Shown in pieces: positions 42,076-50,804 of a stretch of DNA of 64,000 nucleotides. Source of the DNA: Streptomyces venezuelae ATCC 10712 (GTDB taxonomy: Bacteria > Actinomycetota > Actinomycetes > Streptomycetales > Streptomycetaceae); NCBI RefSeq assembly GCF_008639165.1, contig NZ_CP029197.1:3906001-3970000 (forward strand). The letters are read 5' to 3'. How positions within the stretch are numbered: position 1 is the first letter of the stretch; each line of letters begins with the position of its first letter. The position numbers and the translations under genes are program-made. Under the pieces are notes generated by a model that saw nothing but the letters and a program-made list of their open reading frames with translations, ran no database searches and was not told the origin of the DNA.

Positions 42076-44097
42076 ATGGAAGAGCCGCGTCGCCTCGGCG
42101 GCCGGTACGAGCTGGGCTCGGTGCTCGGCCGTGGTGGCATGGCCGAGGTGTACCTCGCCCAGGACACCCGGCTCGGCCGCACCGTCGCCGTGAAGACGCT
42201 GCGGGCCGACCTGGCCCGCGATCCGTCCTTCCAGGCCCGGTTCCGCCGTGAGGCACAGTCCGCCGCCTCGCTGAACCATCCGGCGATCGTCGCGGTCTAC
42301 GACACCGGCGAGGACTACGTCGACGGGGTCTCCATCCCGTACATCGTGATGGAGTACGTCGACGGGTCGACCCTGCGTGAGCTGCTGCACTCCGGGCGCA
42401 AGCTGCTGCCCGAGCGCACGCTCGAGATGACGGTCGGCATCCTCCAGGCGCTGGAGTACTCGCACCGCGCCGGCATCGTGCACCGTGACATCAAGCCGGC
42501 GAACGTCATGCTGACGCGCACCGGCCAGGTCAAGGTCATGGACTTCGGCATCGCGCGCGCCATGGGCGACGCGGGCATGACCATGACGCAGACCGCCGCG
42601 GTGATCGGCACGGCCCAGTACCTCTCCCCGGAGCAGGCGAAGGGCGAGCAGGTCGACGCCCGCTCCGACCTGTACTCCACGGGCTGCCTGCTCTACGAGC
42701 TCCTCACCGTCCGTCCGCCGTTCATCGGCGACTCCCCGGTCGCGGTCGCGTACCAGCACGTCCGCGAGGAGCCGCAGCCGCCGAGCAACTTCGACCCCGA
42801 GATCACGCCCGAGATGGACGCCATCGTCCTCAAGGCGCTGGTCAAGGACCCCGACTACCGTTATCAGTCCGCCGACGAGATGCGCGCGGACATCGAGGCC
42901 TGCCTCGACGGCCAGCCGGTCGCGGCCGCCGCCGCGATGGGCATGGGGATGGGCATGGCGGGCGCGCCCGCGTACGGCGGTGGCTACGGCGGCTACCCGC
43001 CGGAGGACCAGCCGACCACGGCGCTGCGCCAGGCCGACCCGGCCGGTCAGACCTCGATGCTGCCCCCGATCAACGCGGACGACGGCGGCTACGGCTACGA
43101 CGACCGCCCGGACCGCCGGCGCGGTGGCCAGAAGAAGTCGAACACGTCGACGATCCTGCTGGTCCTCGCGGGCATCCTGGTCCTCGTCGGTGCGATCTTC
43201 ATCGGCGTCTCCCTCTTCGACGACAAGGACGGCGCCCGGCAGGTCACCGTCCCGCAGCTGGTGGGCCAGACCGTCGAGGGCGCGAAGGGGCTCGCGCGGA
43301 ACGCCGAGGTGACGGTCCAGGAGGCCGGCACCGAGCGCTGTGACCAGCCCAAGAACTCCATCTGCCGCCAGAGCCCGGCCGCCGACGGCACGTCGAAGAT
43401 GGAGACGGGCGGCACCATCCAGGTGTACGTCTCCGAGGGCGCCCCGCTCATCGAGGTCCCGGACGTCATCGAGCAGTCCAGGGAGCGCGCCGAGGAGTCC
43501 CTGAAGGGCAAGGGCTTCAAGGTCAAGGTCGAGCAGGAGGAGTCCGACGAGGACCCCGGCACCGTTCTGCGGCAGAACCCGCAGGAGGGCACCAAGGCCG
43601 AGCAGAACTCCGAGGTGACGATCACCGTCGCGAAGCAGAAGCTGTCCCAGCTTCCCGACGTGAAGAACCGGACGTACGACCAGGCCGTGCTGCAGCTGAA
43701 CGGGGTGGGCTTCACCAAGATCACCCGTGAGGACGTGGACTCCGACCAGCCGGCGGGCACGGTCATCGACCAGACCCCGCAGGGTCCCTCGGACCAGCCG
43801 AAGGACGTCCAGATCACGCTGAAGGTCTCCAAGGGCCCGCAGAAGACCCAGGTCCAGATCCCGCTCGACATCGGCGGCAAGAAGTTCAAGGACGTCAAGC
43901 AGCAGCTTGAGGCCCTGGGGCTCGTGGTCGTCCAGCAGGGTTCGGACAAGGAGGACGCCACCGTGTTCGGATCGACCCCGCCCGCGGGTTCGATGGTGAA
44001 CACCGGCGACACGGTCAACGTCATGACGGTGGGCGGCGGCGGTGGCGACGGCCGCAACGGGAACGACGGCGGGGGCGGCGGAGGCTTCTTCGACTGA
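42076..44097 (+). CDS. pknB: Ser/Thr protein kinase PknB with four PASTA domains
   Basis: The product is 673 residues. The kinase domain spans about 10-275: glycine loop LGRGGMAEVY, ATP lysine VAVKTLR, catalytic HRDIKPANVML, DFGIAR, activation-loop threonines GMTMTQTAAVIGTAQYLSPE. A Gly/Met/Pro juxtamembrane region and one membrane helix (ILLVLAGILVLVGAIFIGVS) follow. Four PASTA repeats outside the cell begin TVPQLVGQTVEG, EVPDVIEQSRER, QLPDVKNRTYDQ and QIPLDIGGKKFK. These read peptidoglycan fragments or lipid II. The tail is Gly/Asp-rich. It is the last gene of the operon and faces a bidirectional terminator. Confidence 0.96.
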   Translation: MEEPRRLGGRYELGSVLGRGGMAEVYLAQDTRLGRTVAVKTLRADLARDPSFQARFRREAQSAASLNHPAIVAVYDTGEDYVDGVSIPYIVMEYVDGSTLRELLHSGRKLLPERTLEMTVGILQALEYSHRAGIVHRDIKPANVMLTRTGQVKVMDFGIARAMGDAGMTMTQTAAVIGTAQYLSPEQAKGEQVDARSDLYSTGCLLYELLTVRPPFIGDSPVAVAYQHVREEPQPPSNFDPEITPEMDAIVLKALVKDPDYRYQSADEMRADIEACLDGQPVAAAAAMGMGMGMAGAPAYGGGYGGYPPEDQPTTALRQADPAGQTSMLPPINADDGGYGYDDRPDRRRGGQKKSNTSTILLVLAGILVLVGAIFIGVSLFDDKDGARQVTVPQLVGQTVEGAKGLARNAEVTVQEAGTERCDQPKNSICRQSPAADGTSKMETGGTIQVYVSEGAPLIEVPDVIEQSRERAEESLKGKGFKVKVEQEESDEDPGTVLRQNPQEGTKAEQNSEVTITVAKQKLSQLPDVKNRTYDQAVLQLNGVGFTKITREDVDSDQPAGTVIDQTPQGPSDQPKDVQITLKVSKGPQKTQVQIPLDIGGKKFKDVKQQLEALGLVVVQQGSDKEDATVFGSTPPAGSMVNTGDTVNVMTVGGGGGDGRNGNDGGGGGGFFD

Positions 44098-44123
44098 GCC
44101 GGCACCGCAGCCGATCAACGAAT

Positions 44124-44160
44124 AGAGAGCCCCGGTATCCAGTGGATACCGGGGCTCTCT
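44124..44160. terminator. Perfect 17-bp hairpin between convergent pknB and sortase genes
   Basis: AGAGAGCCCCGGTATCC (44124-44140) pairs with GGATACCGGGGCTCTCT (44144-44160) around AGT; likely bidirectional, with GTTTGT following on the plus strand. Confidence 0.92.
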
Positions 44161-44179
44161 GTTTGTCTCGGCGGCTTCG

Positions 44180-44854
44180 TCAGCGGAGCTCCGCCGGAGG
44201 GGTCCGGTCGCGGTCGACCTTCTCCGTGCGCTCCAGCTCGCCCCAGACGATGTACCGGTAGTCGGAGGTGTACATCGGGGTGCAGGTGGTCAGCGTGATG
44301 TAGCGCCCCGGCTTGGTCTTCCCGGATTCCTTCGGCACCGGCTGGAGGACGTCCACGTTGTACTTCGTGGTCTCCGGCAGGGTCTTGTAGACCTTGTAGA
44401 CGTACCAGGTGTCCTTGGACTCGAAGACGATCGCGTCCCCGGTCTTCAACTTGTGGATGTTGTGGAACTTGGCGCCGTGCCCGTCCCGGTGCGCTGCCAG
44501 CGTGAAGTTGCCCTGCTTGTCCTGCGGGAGCGCGGACTTGACCGGGTCGGTGTAGTAGCCGGCGACGCCGTTGTTGAGGATGGCGCTGGCGGTGCCCTTC
44601 TTGACGAGGACCTCGCCGCTGCCCATCGCGGGCACGTGCAGGAAGCCGATGCCGTCCTTGGTGTCGAGTGCGCCGGGGCCGTCGGCCCAGACGTCGCGCA
44701 CCTGGGCGCCGTCCTGGTCCGCGGCGCGGTCGGCGAGGACGTTGGTCCACCACAGCGAGTAGACGACGAAGAGGCCGAGGACCAGGCCCGCGGTGATGAG
44801 GAGTTCACCGAAGAGGCTGATGATCCCGGCGATCCGGTTACGCGCGCGTGCCAC
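44180..44854 (-). CDS. srtE2: Class E sortase (SrtE2-like)
   Basis: The product is 224 residues. One N-terminal membrane helix (LLITAGLVLGLFVVYSLWWT) precedes the sortase beta-barrel. Catalytic residues: His in FTLAAHRDGHG, Cys in TLTTCTPMYTS and Arg in DYRYIVWGEL. Class E enzymes anchor LAXTG-type proteins, including chaplins and pilin-like proteins, to peptidoglycan in Streptomyces. The GTG start is 37 bases after the upstream sortase gene; together they form the end of a six-gene minus-strand operon. Confidence 0.93.
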   Translation of the reverse strand: MARARNRIAGIISLFGELLITAGLVLGLFVVYSLWWTNVLADRAADQDGAQVRDVWADGPGALDTKDGIGFLHVPAMGSGEVLVKKGTASAILNNGVAGYYTDPVKSALPQDKQGNFTLAAHRDGHGAKFHNIHKLKTGDAIVFESKDTWYVYKVYKTLPETTKYNVDVLQPVPKESGKTKPGRYITLTTCTPMYTSDYRYIVWGELERTEKVDRDRTPPAELR

Positions 44855-44890
44855 TAGTCGTCCCGTCGTCCCGTCCGGAGGTGTGGGGTC

Positions 44891-46099
44891 TCAGCCTACG
44901 AGCGCTTTCGGCTTTCCCTGGCTGCGCGGTCGCTCCTCGACCAGCTTGCCCCACACGATCATGCGGTACGTGCTGGTGAACTCCGGTGTGCAGGTGGTCA
45001 ACGTGATGAACCGGCCGGGCGCCGTGAAGCCCGAGCCCTTCGGCACCGGGTCGATCACGGAGACGTTCGAGGGCGAGGTCTGCGGCAGGATGCTCGCCAT
45101 CTCGTAGGTGTAGTACGCGCTCTGGGTCTCGACGACGATCGGGTCGCCGGGCTGCAGCCGGTTGATGTACCGGAACGGCTCGCCGTGGGTGTTGCGGTGG
45201 CCGGCGACGGCGAAGTTGCCCTGCTTGTCGGAGGGCATGGCCGTCTTGAGCTTGCCCTCGCCGTAGTGGCCGACCATGCCCTTGTCGAGGACCTTGGTCT
45301 TGCTGATGCCCTCGGCGACGGGCACGACGACGTCCAGCTTGGGGATGTACATGATGGCGAACCCCTCGCCGGGCTCGAAGGCCTCCGGCTTGCTGTCGTC
45401 GCCGTGGGCCCAGGTGTCCTCGATCTGCTCCTTGGCCCGGTTCGTCTCCTGCCCGGCGAGGACGTTCGTCCACCACAGCTGGTAGGTGACGAAGAGGAGC
45501 ATGACGACGCCGAAGGTGATGAAGAGTTCGCCGACGGCCCGGCTGGCGATGACGCCGAAGCTGTCCTTGGCGGCGCGGGCGGCGCGCCGGGCCTCGACGC
45601 GGGAGAGCGGGGCGGTGGGGGTGGCGGCCGGCGTGCTGGGCGGGCCGCCGCGGCGGCCCTTGCCCCGGCCGCCCTTGGCCGCCCGACGGCGCTCGGCGCG
45701 ACCGGGCCCGGGAAGGGGCTCCACGGCCTGCAGGGGCATCGTCTCGCTCGGGGAGTGCCGCGGGGACTCCTCGGCCTCGTACGCCTCGTACGGGGCCGCG
45801 TAGGGCTCCTCAGGGGCCGCTTCCTGGGGCTGGTACGCCTGCTCGTGCGGCGGGTAGGCCTGCGCGGGAGCCTGAGGGACCTGCTCCTGCGGCTGGTAGG
45901 CCTGCTCGGGAGCCTGCCCGTAGGCGGGGGCGGGCGAGGTCTGATCCCCGTACGCGGGGACGGGCGGGGGCTGTTCCCCGTAGACAGCGGCAGTCGGGGG
46001 CTGTTCCCCGTACGGCGAGGGGGTCGCGTACGGGTCCCCGGGTATCGGCTCTCGCTCCGGCTCGTGCGCCGGGCGGAACCACGGAGAGCCCGTCGTCAC
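44891..46099 (-). CDS. srtE1: Class E sortase with long Pro/Tyr/Gln-rich cytoplasmic extension (SrtE1-like)
   Basis: The product is 402 residues, of which about 160 form an N-terminal cytoplasmic region rich in Pro, Tyr, Gln and Glu with repeated YGEQPP and QAYQPQEQ units. A basic stretch (RRRAAKGGRGKGRRGG) comes next, then the membrane helix (ELFITFGVVMLLFVTYQLWW) and the sortase domain. Catalytic His (FAVAGHRNTHG), Cys (ITLTTCTPEFTS) and Arg (TYRMIVWGKL) are present. GTG 46099 overlaps the stop of pabA (GTGA). The extension is unusual for a sortase and may organise it with cytoplasmic or division partners. Confidence 0.93.
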   Translation of the reverse strand: MTTGSPWFRPAHEPEREPIPGDPYATPSPYGEQPPTAAVYGEQPPPVPAYGDQTSPAPAYGQAPEQAYQPQEQVPQAPAQAYPPHEQAYQPQEAAPEEPYAAPYEAYEAEESPRHSPSETMPLQAVEPLPGPGRAERRRAAKGGRGKGRRGGPPSTPAATPTAPLSRVEARRAARAAKDSFGVIASRAVGELFITFGVVMLLFVTYQLWWTNVLAGQETNRAKEQIEDTWAHGDDSKPEAFEPGEGFAIMYIPKLDVVVPVAEGISKTKVLDKGMVGHYGEGKLKTAMPSDKQGNFAVAGHRNTHGEPFRYINRLQPGDPIVVETQSAYYTYEMASILPQTSPSNVSVIDPVPKGSGFTAPGRFITLTTCTPEFTSTYRMIVWGKLVEERPRSQGKPKALVG

Positions 46100-46734
46100 G
46101 CGACGGCCTTGCCCACCACCGGCGCGAGCCCCGCCGACCGTCCGACCGCCCCCTTGTCGCCGCACTGCTCCAGCCAGTTGGCGAGCATCAGGTGGCCGTG
46201 CTCGGTGAGCACCGACTCGGGGTGGAACTGCACGCCCTCGACGGGGAGTTCGCGGTGGCGAAGACCCATGATGATGCCGTCCTCGGTCATCGCGGTGACC
46301 TCGAGCTCGGCCGGCACGGTGGCGGGCTCGGCGGCCAGCGAGTGGTAGCGGGTCGCGGTGAACGGCGAGGGCAGGCCGGCGAAGACGCCCCGGCCCTCGT
46401 GCGTCACGAGGGAGGTCTTGCCGTGCAGCAGCTCGGGGGCGCGGTCGACGACACCGCCGTACGCCACGGCCATCGACTGCATGCCGAGACAGACGCCGAA
46501 GACCGGCACGCCGGTGTCCGCGCAGTGCCGGACCATGTCGATGCAGACCCCGGCCTGTTCGGGCGCGCCGGGTCCGGGCGACAGCAGGACGCCGTCGAAG
46601 CCGTCCTGCGCGTGGCTCAGCTCGACCTCGTCGTTGCGGAGGACTTCGCACTCGGCGCCGAGCTGGTAGAGGTACTGAACGAGGTTGAAGACGAAGCTGT
46701 CGTAGTTGTCGACGACGAGAATTCGCGCGCTCAC
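46096..46734 (-). CDS. pabA: Aminodeoxychorismate/anthranilate synthase glutamine amidotransferase subunit
   Basis: The product is 212 residues. It is a class I glutamine amidotransferase: ILVVDNYDSFVFNLVQYLYQ, LLSPGPGAPEQAG, the nucleophile Cys in VFGVCLGMQSMAVAYGG, and the His-Glu pair in GVQFHPESVLTEHG. It supplies ammonia to the PabB or TrpE subunit encoded elsewhere. Its placement among sortase genes, with four-base overlaps on both sides, is conserved in actinobacteria but has no obvious metabolic reason. GTG 46734 is the start matching the family N-terminus. Confidence 0.93.
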   Translation of the reverse strand: MSARILVVDNYDSFVFNLVQYLYQLGAECEVLRNDEVELSHAQDGFDGVLLSPGPGAPEQAGVCIDMVRHCADTGVPVFGVCLGMQSMAVAYGGVVDRAPELLHGKTSLVTHEGRGVFAGLPSPFTATRYHSLAAEPATVPAELEVTAMTEDGIIMGLRHRELPVEGVQFHPESVLTEHGHLMLANWLEQCGDKGAVGRSAGLAPVVGKAVA

Positions 46735-46892
46735 TGGCCGTCCACCGTCACATCGTTGAACGGAAGCAGTGGCTCCGCCCAGGGGAACACGTACTGGAAG
46801 AGGACGTAGACGACCGCGAGGACCAGCACGATCGAGATCAGCGCCCGTACCCACGCGTTGCCCGGCAGATGCCGCCAGATCCAGCCGTACAT
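46731..46892 (-). CDS. 53-residue conserved membrane protein
   Basis: A short frame reads MYGWIWRHLPGNAWVRALIS, a membrane helix of about 20 hydrophobic residues (IVLVLAVVYVLFQYVFPWAE) and a short tail PLLPFNDVTVDGQ. Its stop overlaps the pabA start by four bases (GTGA), which argues that it is translated. Tryptophan-rich N-terminus and a single helix suggest a small bitopic membrane protein. I do not recognise a named family; position between a sortase and pabA suggests a link to surface anchoring. Confidence 0.85.
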   Translation of the reverse strand: MYGWIWRHLPGNAWVRALISIVLVLAVVYVLFQYVFPWAEPLLPFNDVTVDGQ

Positions 46893-46956
46893 GACGTCGA
46901 CAGCCCCTTCCGTTCGTTACGGGGACCAGAGTACGGGGCGGGAAGGCCGGTGAGGG

Positions 46957-47691
46957 TCAGCTGTCCAAAGCCTGTGGACGACCGTCGGCGACCGGCAGGG
47001 TGGCGTCGAGGTGCGCCCAGACGACCAGCCGGTGGCTGCTGCCCCACTCGGGGTCGCAGGTGGTGAGGGTGAGATAGCGGCCCGGGCCGCCGAAGCCGGA
47101 CTTCCTGGGGACGGGGTCGACGACCCCGGTGTCGGTGGGCACGGTCCGGTAGGGCGCGCGGTCGACGCGGTACGTGTACCAGGTCGTGCCGTCGGTGAGG
47201 ACGACGGCGTCGCCCGCGCGCAGCCGGGGGAAGTCCTTGAACGGATCGCCGTGGGTGCGGCGGTGGCCGGCGACGGCGAAGTTCCCGGTCGCGCCGAGCC
47301 GGGCGGTGCCCGGGTAGTGGCCGAGCCCCTTCTTCAGGGTGGCGGCGTCGGTGCCCTGGAGGACGGGCCACTCCCAGTCCTCGCCGAGGCGGGGGACATA
47401 CATGACGGCGATCCCCTTGCCCGCGGCGTACGGCGCGGGCGCGGTCGGCGGGGCGGGTGCGGTCGGCGGGGCGGGGGCGGGCGCGGTCGGCGCGGGGGTG
47501 GCCGGCGTGGAGGCGGGGGCGGGGGCCTCGACGGGCCGGTCGGCCCACTCCTGCTGGAGGATCTTCAGCTCGCCAGCGGTGGCGCTCTCGGCCTGGACCC
47601 CGGTCCAGTACAGGACGTACACGACGAAGAGGACGATCAGGGCGCCCACGGTGAGGCAGAGTTCGCTGAAGGTCCTCACGACGAGACGCAA
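46957..47691 (-). CDS. Class E sortase, third copy
   Basis: The product is 244 residues. The membrane helix (LCLTVGALIVLFVVYVLYWT) is followed by a Pro/Ala/Thr spacer of repeated APPTAPAP units and the sortase domain: His in FAVAGHRRTHG, Cys in LTLTTCDPEWG and Arg in SSHRLVVWAHL. The spacer lifts the catalytic domain away from the membrane, unlike the two other copies. The start is a TTG (47691) with GGAGGG 4-5 bases upstream; GTG 47679 is less well placed. Probably anchors a different substrate set or at a different wall depth. Confidence 0.9.
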   Translation of the reverse strand: MRLVVRTFSELCLTVGALIVLFVVYVLYWTGVQAESATAGELKILQQEWADRPVEAPAPASTPATPAPTAPAPAPPTAPAPPTAPAPYAAGKGIAVMYVPRLGEDWEWPVLQGTDAATLKKGLGHYPGTARLGATGNFAVAGHRRTHGDPFKDFPRLRAGDAVVLTDGTTWYTYRVDRAPYRTVPTDTGVVDPVPRKSGFGGPGRYLTLTTCDPEWGSSHRLVVWAHLDATLPVADGRPQALDS

Positions 47692-47729
47692 GAGCCCTCC
47701 CGCTCTCCGGCTGCCGTCCGGTCAGCGGG

Positions 47730-48497
47730 TCAGCTGATCGGCTTCGCGTGGTGGAGGTCCACTGTGCCCGAGTAGCCCGGCAGAGTCACCGCCTTGTGCT
47801 CGTCGACTTTCCAGCCGAGCCCGTACGCCTTCACGTAGAGCTGGTAGTTCTGGATCGCCGGGGAGTCGGCGAGCGCCCTGCTCAGCTTCCCCCGGTCGCC
47901 CACAGCGGTGATCTTGTACGGGGGCGAGTAGACGCGGCCCTGGAGGATCAGGGTGTTGCCGACGCAGCGCACGGCGCTGGTGGAGATGAGCCGCTGGTCC
48001 ATGACCCGGATGCCCTCCGCGCCGCCCTGCCACAGGGCGTTGACGACGGCCTGGAGGTCCTGCTGGTGGATGACGAGGTCGTTGGCCTGGGGCTCCGGGT
48101 AGCCGGGGGCCGCCTGGGCGTTCGGCGGGGCGTCGTCGAGGGTGACGGTGAGGCCGGAGCCGCGGACCTCGGTGGTGCCGGCGGAGGCCTCCAGGGCGTC
48201 GAGTCTCGCATCCTCCGCGCGCGTGGAGCCGTCGTCGCGGGCGGCGAGGGAGTCGACCTGGGAGCGGAGGGCGGCGGTGGACTCGTCGAGGCCCGCGTTC
48301 TTGTGGCTGCGTTCCTCGATCAGGTCGGAGAGCCGCAGGAGGGAGGCGTCGGTGCGGAGGTTGGTGCCCTTGGCGGTGTTGAAGCTCGTGACGAAAATCA
48401 GTCCGGCGAGGGCGAAGACGGCAAGGGTGAGGACCTGGACGGGGCGCCACCTGGTGGTGCGGCCCGGTCCTTCGGGAGTACCGGCGGAATTGCTCAA
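47730..48497 (-). CDS. DUF881 family protein
   Basis: The product is 255 residues. One N-terminal membrane helix ([20 protein letters not shown]) leads to a coiled-coil stretch ([20 protein letters not shown]) and the DUF881 domain ([72 protein letters not shown]). DUF881 proteins occur in division and wall clusters of Gram-positives, including next to crgA; function is not established. The TTG start at 48497 is assumed from the conserved N-terminus. First gene of the sortase operon. Confidence 0.9.
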   Translation of the reverse strand: MSNSAGTPEGPGRTTRWRPVQVLTLAVFALAGLIFVTSFNTAKGTNLRTDASLLRLSDLIEERSHKNAGLDESTAALRSQVDSLAARDDGSTRAEDARLDALEASAGTTEVRGSGLTVTLDDAPPNAQAAPGYPEPQANDLVIHQQDLQAVVNALWQGGAEGIRVMDQRLISTSAVRCVGNTLILQGRVYSPPYKITAVGDRGKLSRALADSPAIQNYQLYVKAYGLGWKVDEHKAVTLPGYSGTVDLHHAKPIS

Positions 48498-48637
48498 CGT
48501 ACCCTGATCCCCTTCGGTGCCGCGGAACCACTACGCTAACGGACGCCTGGGGGACGCAGTCGTCCTCCTTCGTCACATCCCGGCGCCAGCCACAGTTCCC
48601 TGCGCGGTCACGCAGCGCATCGACAGGAGAGTCCCTC

Positions 48638-48892
48638 GTGCCGAAGTCACGGATCCGCAAGAAGGCCGACTTCACGCCCCCGCCCGCGAAGCAGGCCACC
48701 AATATCAAGCTGACCAACCGCAGCTGGGTGGCGCCTGTGATGCTGGCGCTTTTCGCCATCGGTCTGGTGTGGATCGTGGTCTTCTACGTCACCGACGGAT
48801 CCATGCCGATCGAGTCGCTCCGGAACTGGAACATCGTGGTGGGCTTCGGCTTCATCGCGGCCGGCTTCGGCGTCTCCACGCAGTGGAAGTAG
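48638..48892 (+). CDS. crgA: Cell division protein CrgA
   Basis: The product is 84 residues, GTG start with GACAGGAGAG upstream. It shows the CrgA pattern: basic N-terminus ([16 protein letters not shown]), two membrane helices ([20 protein letters not shown] and [20 protein letters not shown]) and a short loop between. CrgA recruits PbpA-type enzymes and times FtsZ ring use; in Streptomyces it coordinates aerial growth with septation. Divergent from the DUF881/sortase operon, with a 140-base gap. Confidence 0.95.
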   Translation: MPKSRIRKKADFTPPPAKQATNIKLTNRSWVAPVMLALFAIGLVWIVVFYVTDGSMPIESLRNWNIVVGFGFIAAGFGVSTQWK

Positions 48893-48940
48893 CGGCGATC
48901 TAGCGCCCCCGCAGGCCGCTCGTCAAGCTCTCCCCTGAAC

Positions 48941-49152
48941 TTATCCACAGCGTTGTGCACAGCACTGGATAACTTACGAAGATCTGTGGATAACTCGTTC
49001 GAGGTTGACGCCGGTATGACCGGAATCACCCCCGCCGGATCGCCGTACGAACGCCGAACGCCCCTCGCCTCCCTGGAGAAACCCCAGGTCAGAGGCGAGG
49101 GGCGTGGTCTTTCCCCACAGAGCGGCGGCGATCCGCCACTCACTGTGGATAA
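48941..49152. promoter_or_regulatory. Cluster of DnaA boxes downstream of crgA
   Basis: The gap between crgA and the rhomboid gene (48893-49197) has no gene. It holds three perfect TTATCCACA-type boxes: 48941-48949 on the plus strand, and 48985-48993 and 49144-49152 as TGTGGATAA. One-mismatch relatives occur at 48953-48961 (TTGTGCACA) and in CTGGATAAC nearby. A terminator hairpin lies between the boxes. S. coelicolor has high-affinity DnaA-box clusters outside oriC (named H69, H24, D78) that titrate DnaA; this may be the equivalent of one of them. Confidence 0.78.
49058..49105. terminator. Hairpin terminator between crgA and rhomboid genes
   Basis: ACGCCCCTCGCCTC (49058-49071) pairs with GAGGCGAGGGGCGT (49092-49105); an inner CCTGG/CCAGG stem extends it. 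GGTCTTTCCCC follows. Likely bidirectional for the two convergent genes. Confidence 0.88.
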
Positions 49153-49197
49153 CTCTGGGGAAAGCTCCCGAAGAAGCTCTTCCACAGCCCTGTGCGC

Positions 49198-50082
49198 TCA
49201 GGTGAGCGCGGCCGAACGGGCGAGCACGATCCCCAGGTCGATCAGGAGCAACAGTCCGCAGGCCCCGTACTGCACGAGGTCCCGGCGGGCCCGTGGCGCG
49301 TGCACCAGCGCGTACGTCACCAGGACGCCCGCGACCAGTCCACCGACGTGGGCCTCCCAGGAGATCCCCGGACGGGTGAACGTGATGAGCAGCGACAGCG
49401 CCACGAAGAGGATCACCGGCCGCATGTCGTGCCGGCGCCGGCGGGCCAGCACCACCCAGGCCCCGATCAGGCCGTAGACGACGCCGGAGGCCCCCAGCGA
49501 GGGCTGGTTGGGCTCGGCGACGACATACGCCAGCACCGAGCCGGACAGACCGGAGAGCAGACACAGCGCCGCGTACCGGATCCGGCCGAGCTCGGGCTCG
49601 ACGATCCCGCCGATCACCCACAGGCCCAGCACGTTGAAGAGGATGTGCCAGACCTCCTGATGGAGGACGGTCGAGGTCAGCAGCCGGTACCACTCACCGT
49701 CCGCGACCCCGACGACCTCCCCGAGCGCCGGGCTCCAGGCGTATCCGATGAGAACGAGCTCGTCGACGAGCCGGTCGCCGAACACCAGGACGGCGAGGTA
49801 GACCGCGAGGTTGACGCCGATGAGGATCTTGGTGACGAAGCGGTCGTCCGCCGCCACCCGGCCGCCCGCGAGCGTCCGCGGCTGGTTGGCCGCGGCGGCG
49901 TGCCCGGTGCCCGAGCCGTTCCGTACGCAGTCGGGGCACTGGAAGCCGACGGAGGCGGAGATCATGCACTGCGGGCAGATCGGCTTGTCGCAGCGCGAGC
50001 AGCGGATGCCGGTCTCGGCCTCCGGATGCCGGTAGCAGCGCGGCAGGCCGGAGGGCGGGTTCGTGGAAGGACGCGGGTCCAT
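49198..50082 (-). CDS. Rhomboid family intramembrane serine protease with N-terminal zinc-ribbon
   Basis: The product is 294 residues. The N-terminus has a B-box-like zinc ribbon (CYRHPEAETGIRCSRCDKPI, CPQCMISASVGFQCPDCV). The rhomboid core follows: WYRLLTSTVLHQEVWHILFN, the nucleophile Ser in SLGASGVVYGLIG, and the partner His in EAHVGGLVAGVLV, across about six helices. It cleaves substrates inside the membrane; targets are unknown. The zinc module is common in actinobacterial rhomboids and may bind the substrate or a cytoplasmic partner. ATG 50082. Confidence 0.93.
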   Translation of the reverse strand: MDPRPSTNPPSGLPRCYRHPEAETGIRCSRCDKPICPQCMISASVGFQCPDCVRNGSGTGHAAAANQPRTLAGGRVAADDRFVTKILIGVNLAVYLAVLVFGDRLVDELVLIGYAWSPALGEVVGVADGEWYRLLTSTVLHQEVWHILFNVLGLWVIGGIVEPELGRIRYAALCLLSGLSGSVLAYVVAEPNQPSLGASGVVYGLIGAWVVLARRRRHDMRPVILFVALSLLITFTRPGISWEAHVGGLVAGVLVTYALVHAPRARRDLVQYGACGLLLLIDLGIVLARSAALT

Positions 50083-50104
50083 GCGAAGTGCCGTCCCTTC
50101 CGCC

Positions 50105-50632
50105 TCAGCGCTTCTCGATCACCACGGACTCGATGACCACGTCCTTGACCGGTCGCTCGGTGTGCGGGTCGGTCGCGGTGGTCGCGATCGTGTCCACGAC
50201 CTTCCGGCTCGCCTTGTCCACGACCTCGCCGAAGATGGTGTGCTTGCGGTTCAGCCAGGTCGCGGGGGCGACGGTGACGAAGAACTGCGAGCCGTTGGTG
50301 CCCGGACCCGCGTTGGCCATGGCCAGCAGGTAGGGGCGGTCGAAGAAGAGCTCCGGGTGGAACTCGTCGGCGAAGGAGTAGCCCGGGTCGCCGGTGCCGT
50401 CCCCGAGCGGATCGCCGCCCTGGATCATGAAGTCCTTGATGACCCGGTGGAAGACCGTGCCGTCGTAGAGCCGGTCCGAGGACACCTTGCCAGTGGCGGG
50501 GTGCGTCCACTCGCGCTCGCCCGAGGCGAGCTCGACGAAGTTGCGGACCGTCTTCGGCGCGTGGAACGGCATCAGCCGCACCTCGATGTCACCCAGGCTC
50601 GTCTTGAGGATCGCGTACAGCTGCTCGGCCAC
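50105..50632 (-). CDS. ppiA: Cyclophilin-type peptidyl-prolyl cis-trans isomerase
   Basis: The product is 175 residues. The cyclophilin fold is clear: TSLGDIEVRLMPFHAPKTVR, NFVELASGER, DGTVFHRVIKDFMIQGGDPL with catalytic Arg and the FMIQGGD motif, and GTNGSQFFVTVAPATWLNRK. There is no signal peptide, so it acts in the cytoplasm. It lies 22 bases upstream of the rhomboid gene on the same strand and is divergent from the DUF5324 gene. Confidence 0.94.
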   Translation of the reverse strand: MAEQLYAILKTSLGDIEVRLMPFHAPKTVRNFVELASGEREWTHPATGKVSSDRLYDGTVFHRVIKDFMIQGGDPLGDGTGDPGYSFADEFHPELFFDRPYLLAMANAGPGTNGSQFFVTVAPATWLNRKHTIFGEVVDKASRKVVDTIATTATDPHTERPVKDVVIESVVIEKR

Positions 50633-50804
50633 GGTCGCCTTCCGTCCACGTCGTGTCGCGTCATGTCACGTCTGTCACTGGCGCGTCCGATCCTCGCATG
50701 CCCCGGATGCCCGCCCCACATGCCGGACCTCGGTCGGGCGGGCATGATTCCGAGAAGGATGGAAAGGTGAAAAACCGACATCGCCACCGAGGAGGAGGAA
50801 TCCC

